Shown here in pieces: positions 25,278 to 34,476 of a stretch of DNA of 64,000 nt. Location of the stretch: assembly GCF_000698595.1 (NCBI RefSeq), contig NZ_JFHC01000019.1:1-64000 (forward strand), in the 5' to 3' direction. Source of the stretch: Caballeronia glathei. GTDB lineage: Bacteria > Pseudomonadota > Gammaproteobacteria > Burkholderiales > Burkholderiaceae. Under the pieces are notes generated by a model. It did no database searches. It was given only the letters and a program-made list of their open reading frames with translations, and had not been told where the DNA came from. The translations under genes and the position numbers were made by a program. Position 1 is the first letter of the stretch. Each line of letters opens with the position of its first letter.

Positions 25278-26627
25278 CTATTTCGAACGGTTGTTCATCC
25301 ATACTCCGATGACGACCGCGCCGCAGGCCAGCACGAACGCAGCGAGATACGAGCCTGCGCTGATTTCGTGCGTGATGGCGGTCAACTTGCCGATTGCCGT
25401 GGGTGCCATCAGACTGCCGAGCTGGCCGATGCTCGAAATCAGTGCAATGGCGCCGGCGGACGCGGTTCCGGAAAGGAAGCTCGCCGGAATCGTCCAGAAG
25501 ATCGCGGTGCACGAGAGATAGCCGATGGCGACGAGCGCGAGCCCGGCGATCGCCGGTACGAACGACGCGTGCGCCGTGCCGAGCAGCACCGCGCCCGCCG
25601 ATGCCAGCAACGCGCAGCAGGCGAAGTGCATCGAGCGTTCGTTGCGAGCGTCGGAGTGGCGGCTCAGCGCCACCATGCCGATTGCGCCGATCAGATACGG
25701 CACCGCCGACACCAGCCCGATATGCCACGGATTGGACACGCCGGCGTTGCGGATCACGGAAGGCGCCCAGAAGTTCAGCACGCTGCCCGCCCACGTGATG
25801 GTGAAGTAGCCGAACGCGCACACATACACGCGCCAGTTGCGCAGGGCCGCTCCAAAATGCTCGGTGTGACTGGATGCCGCCGACCCGTTGCCCGCGATTT
25901 CCCGAGCGACGAGTTCCTTTTCCGCGGGCGAGAGCCAGCGCGCGGTTGCCGCCGAATCCGGCAGATACCATAGGGCGAAGATGCCGACCAGCACCGGCGG
26001 AATGCCTTCCAGCAGAAACAGCCATTGCCAGGCGTGCAGCGCATGCCAGCCTTCGGCGTTGCCGAGAATCCATCCGGAGATCGGGCCGCCCGTGATGCCC
26101 GCCACCGCAATGCCCAGCACGAAGGCGGACATCACCTTTGCGCGATGGCGGTCAGGGAACCACGACGTGAGGTAATACACGATGCCGGGGAAAAATCCCG
26201 CTTCGGCGATGCCGAGCGCGATTCGCGCGATGTAGAACTGCGTGGTGTTCTGCACGAACATCATCGACAGCGAGACGAGTCCCCACAGGACCATGATCCG
26301 TGCGATTGTCCGGCGCGCACCGATGCGCCGCAGCAGCAGGTTGCTCGGTACTTCAAAGAGCACGTAGCCGATATAGAACACGCCGACGCCAAGTCCGTAC
26401 GACGCTTCCGTCAGCCCGATATCCGCCCTGAACTGCAGATGGGCGAAGCTGATGTTGACGCGGTCGATATAGTTGAGGACGTAGCAAAGAAAGAGGAACG
26501 GTATCAGCCGGCGCGCGATGCGGCCGAATATCCGGTCCGCGTCGGCCTCGAGCATGACGCCGCGATTGGCCGACAGAGTCGAGCCCGTGGTGCCGTCTTC
26601 CGCAAGCAGGGAATTCGTGGTTTCCAT
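25278..26627 (-). CDS. MFS permease, anion:cation symporter (ACS) family
   Basis: 449 residues from the ATG at 26627, preceded by GGAGAC. The start of helix 1 (FLFLCYVLNYIDRVNISFAHL, about 40-60) and the loop FYIGYVLFEVPSNLLLRRIGAR are typical of ACS members that carry phthalate, tartrate, hexuronates and similar acids. A 12-helix profile is present. It is the last gene of an operon headed by a citryl-CoA-lyase-like gene, and its transport substrate is presumably the acid that the CoA transferase activates. The spacing to the CoA transferase stop is 127 bases. Confidence 0.85.
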   Translation of the reverse strand: METTNSLLAEDGTTGSTLSANRGVMLEADADRIFGRIARRLIPFLFLCYVLNYIDRVNISFAHLQFRADIGLTEASYGLGVGVFYIGYVLFEVPSNLLLRRIGARRTIARIMVLWGLVSLSMMFVQNTTQFYIARIALGIAEAGFFPGIVYYLTSWFPDRHRAKVMSAFVLGIAVAGITGGPISGWILGNAEGWHALHAWQWLFLLEGIPPVLVGIFALWYLPDSAATARWLSPAEKELVAREIAGNGSAASSHTEHFGAALRNWRVYVCAFGYFTITWAGSVLNFWAPSVIRNAGVSNPWHIGLVSAVPYLIGAIGMVALSRHSDARNERSMHFACCALLASAGAVLLGTAHASFVPAIAGLALVAIGYLSCTAIFWTIPASFLSGTASAGAIALISSIGQLGSLMAPTAIGKLTAITHEISAGSYLAAFVLACGAVVIGVWMNNRSK

Positions 26628-26754
26628 ACCTGGGTCTCCATTTAATGTAGTCAGGGCGAAATCGAACCTGTGGTCCGGGTTCGCCGTCTGGTCTGGGTCG
26701 GTGTAGCGGGTGTCGCGGGGGGCGCGGGGGTCGTATCGGGGGACCGCCGGCAAT

Positions 26755-27936
26755 TCAGTGATCCTGCTCCGCCTGCTGCGGCGAAGCGGATTCAGCCGCG
26801 AGCCGTGCCCGCAACGGTCCCAGCACTTCATCGTTGTGCTCGCCGAGCGTCGGCGGCGCGACGACGTCGGTCGTTCGCTTGCCGTCGAAGGTCACGGGCG
26901 GGCGGACCGTGCGAAAGCTGCCCATCGTCGGATGCTCGGACTGCACGAGCAATTCCAGATGCTTCGCCTGGGGGTCCTCGAGCGCTTCGCTTGCGTCGTA
27001 CATCGGCGCGTGCGGGACGTCGTGCTGCTCGAGCCGGTCGCACCACTCCGCGCGGTCGCGAAGGATGAAGATGTCGCCCAGAATCCCGATCAGCGCCTCC
27101 TGATTGGCGATGCGGCCCGACCGTTCGGCAAAGCGCGGGTCGTCGAGCAGCGCCGGGCGTTCCAGCGCGTTCGCGAGGCCCGTCCAGAACTTCTCCGGCG
27201 ACGACATGTGCAGCGCGAGCCATTTGCCGTCCGCGCATTTCATCACATACGACTGAGATACGCTTGGACGGCTGTACGGCCCCATCAGCTCGCCCACCGA
27301 ATAGAAATGCGTGAACGCATCCAGGTTGAAATGGCTCATGGCTTCGAGCATCGAGACTTCCACCTTGCGTCCGACGCCGGTCCGGTTGCGCTCGTGAAGC
27401 GCGCCGAGAATGCCGTAGGCGGCGTAGAAGCCGGTCAGCGAATCCGCGATCGCCGGGCCCACCACGCGAGGATTCTCGGGGTTGACGAGCAGCCCGAGAA
27501 AGCCGCTCGCTGCCTGCGCAACCGAGTCATAGGCGGGCCGTCCGGCCGCGGGGCCCGTCTGGCCGAAGCCGCTGATCGCGCAGTAGATGAGCCGCGGATT
27601 GATCTCGCGCAGGCGTTCGTAGCCGGCGTTGAGCCGGTCGGCCGCGCCGGGGCGGAAATTCTGGATGTAGACGTCGGCGTCGCGAATGAGATCATCGAAG
27701 AGCGCGAGGTCGGTCGCGTCCTTGGTGTTCAGGGTGACGCTGCGCTTGTTGCGGTTGTACGTCTGATAGTGCGGGCTATAGAGTCCGCCCTTGAAAGCGC
27801 GAAACGGATCGCCGGTTTCGGGTTGCTCGATCTTGACCACGTCGGCGCCGAGGTCGCCCAGCAGCATGCCGGCTGCGGGCCCCGTGATGAAGGTGCCTTG
27901 CTCCAGCACGCGCACACCTTCGAGAACTTTTGTCAT
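26755..27936 (-). CDS. Class III CoA transferase (CaiB/BaiF family)
   Basis: 393 residues from the ATG at 27936 with GGAG upstream. The N-terminal LEGVRVLEQGTFITGPAAGMLLGDLGADVVKIE is typical of the family, and Asp164 in AIADSLTG corresponds to the aspartate that forms the acyl-CoA/anhydride intermediate. The family moves CoA between carboxylic acids without forming a free energy-rich intermediate. It follows the citryl-CoA-lyase-like gene by 62 bases, so it probably makes the acyl-CoA that the lyase splits. Confidence 0.85.
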   Translation of the reverse strand: MTKVLEGVRVLEQGTFITGPAAGMLLGDLGADVVKIEQPETGDPFRAFKGGLYSPHYQTYNRNKRSVTLNTKDATDLALFDDLIRDADVYIQNFRPGAADRLNAGYERLREINPRLIYCAISGFGQTGPAAGRPAYDSVAQAASGFLGLLVNPENPRVVGPAIADSLTGFYAAYGILGALHERNRTGVGRKVEVSMLEAMSHFNLDAFTHFYSVGELMGPYSRPSVSQSYVMKCADGKWLALHMSSPEKFWTGLANALERPALLDDPRFAERSGRIANQEALIGILGDIFILRDRAEWCDRLEQHDVPHAPMYDASEALEDPQAKHLELLVQSEHPTMGSFRTVRPPVTFDGKRTTDVVAPPTLGEHNDEVLGPLRARLAAESASPQQAEQDH

Positions 27937-27998
27937 GCCACCGCTCCAGTGATGCGCTGCCCGGTTGCGTCTGCGGCAGCGCACGGATATCGAAAGAA

Positions 27999-28805
27999 TC
28001 AGGCGCCGGGAACGAAGCCTTCGGGTGCGTCGCCGTCGAATACGAGTTCGCGGGTCGCCTGATACGACAGGGCAAAGCCGATCGAACGCGACATTTCTTC
28101 AGTCAAATGACCGATGAGGCCCGCTGTCCGCGCGAGGATCGGCACGCCCTTGAGCGCGCCCGCCGGGAAGCCGACGCCCAGCAGCACCGCCGGAATCGCC
28201 GCCGACACGTTGAGCATCAGCGACTTCCCATAGATGCCGGGAAGCACCGCTTCGATCGCTTCGGCGATCCGCACGAAAGTCATGTCGGCGCCATTGCGCT
28301 CGGCCACGCTGAACAGCGCGCCGACGCGCGGGTCGCGCGACTTGTGCAGCGGATGGCCATAGCCGGGGATGGCGCGCCGCGCCTCACGGTACTCGGCGAC
28401 CACGGCGCTCGCCGCGCGGGCGAAGTCGCCGTCCGGCTGCGCGCGCTCGCGCACTTCCTCCAGCAGCCGGCCGCAGGTTTCCGCGGCGCCGAGGATGACC
28501 GACCCGCAGCCCAGGATGCCCGCGGCCACGGCGCCCTGCAGGGCGTCGGGTGCCGCGGCGAGCGTCATGCGGCTCGCCTGCACGCTCGGCACGAGGCCGT
28601 GCTCGGCGATCGCGACGAGGGTGGCGTCGAGCACCGCCGTGACGGCCGGTGTCGGCATCTGGCCGGTCACGAGCAGATAAAAGTAATCGGTGAACGAGAT
28701 CTTGCCGATCAGTTCACCCGCCAGATCGCGCCCGCGCACGACGATCGTTTGTTCGTTCGACGTCGAAATGGCGGTGCGAGGTATCGTTTCCTTGCCGATC
28801 TTCAT
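27999..28805 (-). CDS. Citryl-CoA lyase-like protein (short citrate synthase family)
   Basis: 268 residues, about the size of the C-terminal citryl-CoA lyase module of the citrate synthase family and much shorter than a full citrate synthase. The active-site histidine region is visible as GYGHPLHKSRDPR (about 148-160, His151/His154). Members cleave (citryl- or related) acyl-CoA to acetyl-CoA and an oxoacid, or run the reverse condensation. It is the first gene of a minus-strand operon with a CoA transferase and a permease, and is divergent from a LysR regulator. Citrate, citramalate or a related hydroxy-acid could be the substrate. Confidence 0.75.
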   Translation of the reverse strand: MKIGKETIPRTAISTSNEQTIVVRGRDLAGELIGKISFTDYFYLLVTGQMPTPAVTAVLDATLVAIAEHGLVPSVQASRMTLAAAPDALQGAVAAGILGCGSVILGAAETCGRLLEEVRERAQPDGDFARAASAVVAEYREARRAIPGYGHPLHKSRDPRVGALFSVAERNGADMTFVRIAEAIEAVLPGIYGKSLMLNVSAAIPAVLLGVGFPAGALKGVPILARTAGLIGHLTEEMSRSIGFALSYQATRELVFDGDAPEGFVPGA

Positions 28806-28920
28806 GAGTGCGTCCGTAGTGTTTCCCGCTGGATCGAGGCAGGCACCGTGATGCCTGTCTGGTGCAGATGAGTCTACGGCGACGCCATCATCGACAGAAA
28901 TGATGTTTTTAACTGATAAT

Positions 28921-28939
28921 CCATCGATGTCATCGATGG
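28921..28939. promoter_or_regulatory. Perfect inverted repeat upstream of LysR gene
   Basis: CCATCGATG (28921-28929) and CATCGATGG (28931-28939) form a perfect inverted repeat with a one-base centre, between the lyase gene start (28805) and the LysR start (29015). The adjacent segment (about 28900-28920) is AT-rich. It is a strong candidate LysR operator. Confidence 0.6.
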
Positions 28940-29014
28940 TCCACGCCTGGATGCAGGTGGCAGGCGCCCCGCCTCCGGCCCGGGCGGTTGATCGGCAAAC
29001 CGGCTGGAGCTTTC

Positions 29015-29956
29015 ATGGAACTGCGTCACCTTCGCTACTTCGTTGCGCTCGCCGAGCAGTTGAACTTCACCGCGGCGGCCGGAAAGGTGCATGTCACGCA
29101 ATCGACGTTGTCCCACCAGATCCGGCAGCTCGAAGACGAACTCGGCTGCCGCCTGTTCGACCGCGAGAACAAGCGCGTGACGATGACGCAAACCGGCGAG
29201 GCGTTTCTCGAACGCGTGCAGAATGCGCTGCGTGAAGTCGACGAAGGCATCTGGGCCGCGCGCCTTGCGGCCGACGAAATGAGCGGGGTCGTACGCATCG
29301 GCACGACGCACACGTTCAACATGCGGATCATTCCGCGCTGCGTGTCGCTGTTTCTGTCGAGCCATCCGTCCGTTCGCGTCAACGTGATGGAGATGTCGGG
29401 CGACGATATCGCGGCGGCCCTGCTGCGCGGCGAGCTGGACATCGGCGTGACCTACAAGCCGCGAGACGCTTCGCAGTTGCGCTTCGAGCCGTTGTACAGC
29501 GAGGAACTGCTGCTTGCGGTCGGGGAGAGTCATCCGTTTGCTCAGCGCCGCTTCGTGCGCACGGCCGAGCTTCACTTGCAGCGAGTCGTGCTGCTGCCGC
29601 CCACCTATGCCACGCGCACGCTGCTCGACGAATGCTTCAGGATGGCGAACGCGACGCCGGTCGTGGTCGCCGAGATGAACGCGATCGCGCCGATGATGGA
29701 ACTCGTGAGCGTGACGGACATTGCGGCCATCGTGTCGGAGCATGCCCTGCGACGCGACGACGTGCGCGTGATCCCGCTTGAAAGCCCGACGCCCGTGCGA
29801 TCGCCCGGGCTTCTCTGGCGCAGCGACGAAGCGCGTTCGCCCGCGGCGCGTGCCTTCGCGTCGGTCATCCGCACGGTCAGCAATGGCGAAGGGGCCAGCA
29901 AGCGTCGGCGCAGGGATCGCAAGCCCGCGCCCGCGAAACGGGGCACGAAGGCTTGA
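29015..29956 (+). CDS. LysR-family transcriptional regulator
   Basis: 313 residues from the ATG at 29015 (GGAG upstream). The N-terminal helix-turn-helix (about 1-60, LRHLRYFVALAEQLNFTAAAGKVHVTQSTLSHQIRQLEDEL) is followed by a LysR effector domain. The C-terminus is rich in Lys/Arg. It is divergent from the lyase/CoA transferase/permease operon, with an inverted repeat in the shared promoter, and is its probable regulator. Confidence 0.9.
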   Translation: MELRHLRYFVALAEQLNFTAAAGKVHVTQSTLSHQIRQLEDELGCRLFDRENKRVTMTQTGEAFLERVQNALREVDEGIWAARLAADEMSGVVRIGTTHTFNMRIIPRCVSLFLSSHPSVRVNVMEMSGDDIAAALLRGELDIGVTYKPRDASQLRFEPLYSEELLLAVGESHPFAQRRFVRTAELHLQRVVLLPPTYATRTLLDECFRMANATPVVVAEMNAIAPMMELVSVTDIAAIVSEHALRRDDVRVIPLESPTPVRSPGLLWRSDEARSPAARAFASVIRTVSNGEGASKRRRRDRKPAPAKRGTKA

Positions 29957-30168
29957 CCGGCCGAGCCTCGTGCCGGGACCGCTACTGACGGGCGGTCAGG
30001 CGGCTCGCGTGTGTTGGTCGATCGCGGCTGACGCACGGCTCGATTTGAATGCATGAGGCGCGAAACGCGAGCCGCATCATGGTGGCGCTTCGGGACGTCA
30101 CTACGGATACAGGCACGCGCCCTTTCCTGTCATCGAGTCGCGCGTTGCGCGGACGATCCCGGCCTTCG

Positions 30169-31014
30169 CTACGTCATGTACAGCGTGATCAGGAAGATCG
30201 CAAATCGATAGCCGAGGACGATGACCCCCGCCAATAGCGCCATGCCCATTGCTCTCAGAAGGCGCGTGACACCGCGGGAGCCGAACACCGGTCCCGCAGC
30301 GAGATAGGCATAGCTGCCGCAGACGCCGAGATTGACGATCGACAGGACCTTGTCCACCACGGGCGAACCCAGTCCGAGGCCGCCCAGACGGACATGGATC
30401 GCGGCGACTGCCAGCGCGAAAGAAAACAGCAACAGCAGGAACGTGTAGAGGTGGAGGGAGAAATACACATACGTGACGAACGGTCTGCGCGCGAGAACAA
30501 ACGACAGCCACAGCAGCGACGCGAAGGGTACCACCATGAGAATGATCAGCGACTTGGCGTTGAGCACGGCGGCCCGGTCGAAGACGGGGGTGTACTGCGT
30601 CAGGTTCGTGCGCAGCGCCGCGACATGCTCGGCCACCAGTGACTGCGCGAGCGCACTCCAGTCCTGATGATGAAGATGGGAGTCGAGCGTGGAGCCGAAG
30701 ATTTGCGTGTCGGTCAGCGACTGCATCGCGAAGAAGAACGCGTTTGCAAGGAGAAAAAGCTGAAAGGGCGGAACATAGGGCATGCGCTGCCCGTTCAGAT
30801 GCGCGAGCGTCAGTTCGCCAGGATGACGGAGCAGGGACCACACCGTTCGAAGCAGGCGCCCGTCGATGCTGGTCGCGGCGTGCAGCACCTTGGCCGCGAT
30901 GCCGCGCAGTGTCAGGTCCGGCGGCCTCAGCGGGCTTTCGCCGCACTGCGGGCAGAATGGCGTGCTGATCCGGAGCCTGCACGTCGGACATGTCCAGGGT
31001 TCTGGCGCAGACAT
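30169..31014 (-). CDS. DUF3667-family membrane protein with zinc ribbon
   Basis: 281 residues from the ATG at 31014 with GGAGGA upstream. An N-terminal zinc ribbon has two CxxC knuckles (CPTC at 9-12 and CPQC near 20-23), followed by a segment VWSLLRHPGELTLAHLNGQRMPYVPPFQLFLLANAFFF typical of DUF3667, and five or more hydrophobic helices. The function of the family is not established. It stands alone, divergent from the M3 peptidase gene at 31214. Confidence 0.75.
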   Translation of the reverse strand: MSAPEPWTCPTCRLRISTPFCPQCGESPLRPPDLTLRGIAAKVLHAATSIDGRLLRTVWSLLRHPGELTLAHLNGQRMPYVPPFQLFLLANAFFFAMQSLTDTQIFGSTLDSHLHHQDWSALAQSLVAEHVAALRTNLTQYTPVFDRAAVLNAKSLIILMVVPFASLLWLSFVLARRPFVTYVYFSLHLYTFLLLLFSFALAVAAIHVRLGGLGLGSPVVDKVLSIVNLGVCGSYAYLAAGPVFGSRGVTRLLRAMGMALLAGVIVLGYRFAIFLITLYMT

Positions 31015-31213
31015 GATTTCCTCCGGTGGATCGTCGTACGAGCCAGCTTCGAGCGTACTCCACACGAGTGGCCGTATCTGATTCGAGGGGCGGCGCGCAT
31101 GGCCGAACCGGTTGTTGGCACGCAGCGGCCCGGGACAGCGCCCGCCCGCGCGCTCACACGCATTGTCATATCATGTTCGCTTCCCGGCGAAAGCGCGCAA
31201 AAGGCAGATCGAC

Positions 31214-33253
31214 ATGACAGATCACGGCAACCCGCTGTTACGCGACTGGCAAGAGCACTACGGATTGCCTCCCTTCGAGCAGATCCGGGTCGAACACTTC
31301 GCACCTGCCTTCGCTGTGCTGTTCGAGCAGCATCTGGCGGAGATTGATGCACTGGCTGAAAACCCGTCCGTGCCCACGTTCGGGAACACCGTGGCCGCGT
31401 TCGATGCCGCCGGTGCCGCGCTGGATCGCGTGCGGCTGACGTTCGAGAATCTGTGCTCGTCCGAGTCGCCACCGGCCCTGCAGGCGGTGGAGCGCGAGAT
31501 GGCGCCGCTCCTCGCGGCGCACGACAGCAAGGTGACGATGCACGCAGGCTTCTTTGCCAGGCTCGATGCCGTCCACCGGCAAGCCGATGCGCTGGAGCTG
31601 AACGAAGAGCAGCGCCGTCTGCTGCAACGCCTGCATACCGATTTCGTGCGCACGGGCGCGACGCTGCAAGGGGCTGCACGTGAGTGCTTCGCCGCGATCG
31701 CCACGCAGCTCGCCGATCTGCATACGCGCTTCTCGCAGAACATCCTCGCGGACGAATCGAGCTTCCAGTTGCCGTTGGCATCCGATGCCGATCTGGCCGG
31801 TCTGCCCGATTTCCTGCGTCAGGCCGCACGCGGCGCTGCACAGGAGCGCGGCGTGGAGGGCTACGTGATCACGCTCTCGCGTTCACTCGTGCAGCCGTTT
31901 CTCACGTGGTCGACGCGTCGTGACCTGCGCGAAGCCGCGTGGCGCGCGTGGACCGCGCGTGGCGAAACACCCGGACGCGACAACCGGCCGCTGGCTCGCG
32001 AAATACTGGCGCTGCGGCAGGAGCAGGCGCGCCTGCTCGGCTACGAAACCTTCGCCGATTACGCGCTCTCCGACCGCATGGCGGGCAGCGCTTCCGCTGT
32101 CCATGAATTGCTTGGCCGCGTATGGGAGCCGGCGAAAGCCAGTGTCGAACGGGAGCGGCAGGCGCTGGTTTCGCAGGCCGCCGCGCTCGGTGAGCCGACA
32201 GATGTCGAGCCGTGGGACTGGTACTACCTGGCCGAGAAAGTGCGCGCCAGCCGGTTCGCGCTCGACGATGCGCAAGTGAAACCGTATTTCAGCCTCGATG
32301 CGATGCTCAACGCAATGTTCGATTGCGCGCAACGCCTGTTCGGCGTGCAGTTCGTCGAGCAAACCGGTGCGCCGCTCTATCATCCTGACGTGCGCCTGTG
32401 GGAAGTGCGTCGCGGCAATGAGCGGGTGGGCCTGTTCCTCGGTGACAACTTCGCGCGCCCCAACAAGCAGGGTGGTGCGTGGATGCACGTTTATCGCAGG
32501 CAGACGCGCAACGGCGGCAGGGTCGAGCCGATCGTGGTGAACAACAACAACTTCTCGCGCGTGGACGACGGCCCGACGCTGCTAAGTTTCGACGACGTCC
32601 GCACGCTCTTTCACGAGTTCGGCCACGGCCTGCATGGCCTGCTGTCCGACGTGAACTATGGTCGCCTGTCGGGCACCAATGTCCCGCGAGACTACGTGGA
32701 ACTCCCTTCGCAACTGATGGAGAATTGGGCCACCGTGCCGGAAGTGCTGACAAGGCATGCGCGTCACGTGACGACCGGAGAGCCGATTCCGGCGGCGCTC
32801 GTCGAGCGCATCAGGGCGTCGCAGACTTTCAATCAGGGCTTCGAGACCGTGGCCTATACCGCGTCGGCCCTGATCGACATGGCGCTGCATCTGCAAAGCG
32901 ACCCGGCGGGCGTCGACATCGCCCGCTTCGAAACGGAGGAGCGCGCGCATCTCGGCGTGCCGCCTGAGGTGGGCATGCGGCACCGGCTGCCGCACTTCGG
33001 CCATGTCTTCAGCGGCGCCTACTATGCGGCGGGCTATTACGTCTACATGTGGGCGGAAGTGCTGGAGGCCGAGGCGTTCGACGCATTCGAAGAAGCCGGT
33101 AACGCATTCGATCCCGTGCTGGCCGACAAGCTGAAGCGCTGCATCTATAGCGCCGGCGACAGCCGCGAGCAACGCGCCGCGTTTCGCGCATTTCGAGGCC
33201 GTGATCCGCGAGTCGAGCCGATGTTGCGCAAGCGAGGCCTGTTGCCGCAGTGA
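31214..33253 (+). CDS. Oligopeptidase A-like M3 metallopeptidase
   Basis: 679 residues from the ATG at 31214, close to the length of PrlC/OpdA. The zinc site HEFGH is at 467-471 (LFHEFGHGLHGLLS). The start MTDHGNPLLRDWQEHYGLPPFEQIRVEHFAPAF is typical of oligopeptidase A. It is a cytosolic enzyme (no signal peptide) that degrades short peptides, including those from signal peptides. The Glu ligand on the following helix is not pinpointed here. It is divergent from the DUF3667 gene and convergent with an amidohydrolase gene. Confidence 0.9.
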   Translation: MTDHGNPLLRDWQEHYGLPPFEQIRVEHFAPAFAVLFEQHLAEIDALAENPSVPTFGNTVAAFDAAGAALDRVRLTFENLCSSESPPALQAVEREMAPLLAAHDSKVTMHAGFFARLDAVHRQADALELNEEQRRLLQRLHTDFVRTGATLQGAARECFAAIATQLADLHTRFSQNILADESSFQLPLASDADLAGLPDFLRQAARGAAQERGVEGYVITLSRSLVQPFLTWSTRRDLREAAWRAWTARGETPGRDNRPLAREILALRQEQARLLGYETFADYALSDRMAGSASAVHELLGRVWEPAKASVERERQALVSQAAALGEPTDVEPWDWYYLAEKVRASRFALDDAQVKPYFSLDAMLNAMFDCAQRLFGVQFVEQTGAPLYHPDVRLWEVRRGNERVGLFLGDNFARPNKQGGAWMHVYRRQTRNGGRVEPIVVNNNNFSRVDDGPTLLSFDDVRTLFHEFGHGLHGLLSDVNYGRLSGTNVPRDYVELPSQLMENWATVPEVLTRHARHVTTGEPIPAALVERIRASQTFNQGFETVAYTASALIDMALHLQSDPAGVDIARFETEERAHLGVPPEVGMRHRLPHFGHVFSGAYYAAGYYVYMWAEVLEAEAFDAFEEAGNAFDPVLADKLKRCIYSAGDSREQRAAFRAFRGRDPRVEPMLRKRGLLPQ

Positions 33254-33323
33254 TGTGCGTGCGGTGAATGGCGAGCCCTGGTTGAGCGGTTTAGCCCGGC
33301 GCTCGACATCATCGACGGGATGC

Positions 33324-34235
33324 TTACCCGATCCTGTAGATGCCGGCAGCCGTGTCGTGCAGCAGCTGGCGCTTCTCCGGCGGGCTGAAGTCCGCTATCA
33401 CGTCGAGATACGCGCCATAGAGATGCTGGAAACTGCAGGCGAGCTTGCAGACCGGCAGGTGACTCGCGAACATGCTGCGTGCGGGGCCGAAAATATCGAT
33501 GGCCTGAAGGATCCACGGCCGCACCTGCTCGACCGTCCAGTGGATGCCGAAGATGCATTCCAGTCCGAAGATCTTGATCGCGACGTTCGGACACGTGCCA
33601 ACGGCGGCGAGTTCGCGCTGCCACGTTGCCTCGCCCGCTCTCGTCAGGTCGAGGGGCCAGCCCATCACGGGCAGCACGAACTGGATATCCGGATAGGCCG
33701 CGGCCACGGCGGCGAACTCGCGCAGCTGGGGTGCGAATATCTCGATCTCGCAGACGAGGCCGCGGCCGCGAAGCGAAGCAATGCCCCGCTGCCACGCTGC
33801 TTCGGACAGAAGACCGGCATGCCGCGCGTAACGCAGCCGCGGGTTCGCCGGATGCCAGCCCATGTGCTGGCGCACGCTTCTGACGCGTCGCGCGCCAGCA
33901 TAGGCATCCAGCGTGCGTTTCAAATCGGGGCTGAGAAAATCGACTGAGGCAATCATGCCGGCGGGGCGCTCGCTCGCCTGCAACACATCATCCGCCCATT
34001 GCACTTCAGCGAGCGGATCGTCGGAGATGAACTCCGCCCAAACGGTTCCGGAAACGTTCAGGCCCTGGGTGTCGCGCGCATAATCGTCGGGCAAATACAC
34101 GGTCGGCAACGCGCTGTAATCGCCGACGAGATCCTCGAAGCCGGCACTCCGCTGCGCAAACACAGGGTAGTGCAAACGCCGGGTGTCGTAGAAGTGCTGG
34201 TGGCAATCGAGGATGGGGAGGCTGTCGTCGTTCAT
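33324..34235 (-). CDS. Amidohydrolase-family metal-dependent hydrolase (L-fuconolactonase-like)
   Basis: 303 residues from the ATG at 34235. The earlier in-frame part (to 34394) lacks coding character. The TIM-barrel amidohydrolase_2 pattern begins with LDCHQHFYD, giving the first metal-type HxH. The segment VRSVRQHMGWHPANPRLRYARHAGLL follows near the middle. The family includes L-fucono-1,5-lactonases and other lactone or carboxylate hydrolases and decarboxylases. It stands alone between convergent and same-strand genes, so context gives no substrate. Confidence 0.7.
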   Translation of the reverse strand: MNDDSLPILDCHQHFYDTRRLHYPVFAQRSAGFEDLVGDYSALPTVYLPDDYARDTQGLNVSGTVWAEFISDDPLAEVQWADDVLQASERPAGMIASVDFLSPDLKRTLDAYAGARRVRSVRQHMGWHPANPRLRYARHAGLLSEAAWQRGIASLRGRGLVCEIEIFAPQLREFAAVAAAYPDIQFVLPVMGWPLDLTRAGEATWQRELAAVGTCPNVAIKIFGLECIFGIHWTVEQVRPWILQAIDIFGPARSMFASHLPVCKLACSFQHLYGAYLDVIADFSPPEKRQLLHDTAAGIYRIG

Positions 34236-34476
34236 GCCGCGTTTCCACTTCGAGATGGATTGCGCCTGCGTCGCTCGCGCCTGCGGGTGCTCTGGCCACA
34301 CAAGACTAGCACGCTTGCCCGCCGTTCTTTTCGAACTTCTCCAAAGCCCGAAGGCCGGCGCCCGGCCTGCCCGAATGTTCAACCCGCGACGCACATGTTA
34401 CTCGCCCGCCGGAGAGTCGGTGAAAGCACGAGCGTCGCGCCCCGCACCGGCGAGGGCCCGGGGCCGAGCCGCTCGC

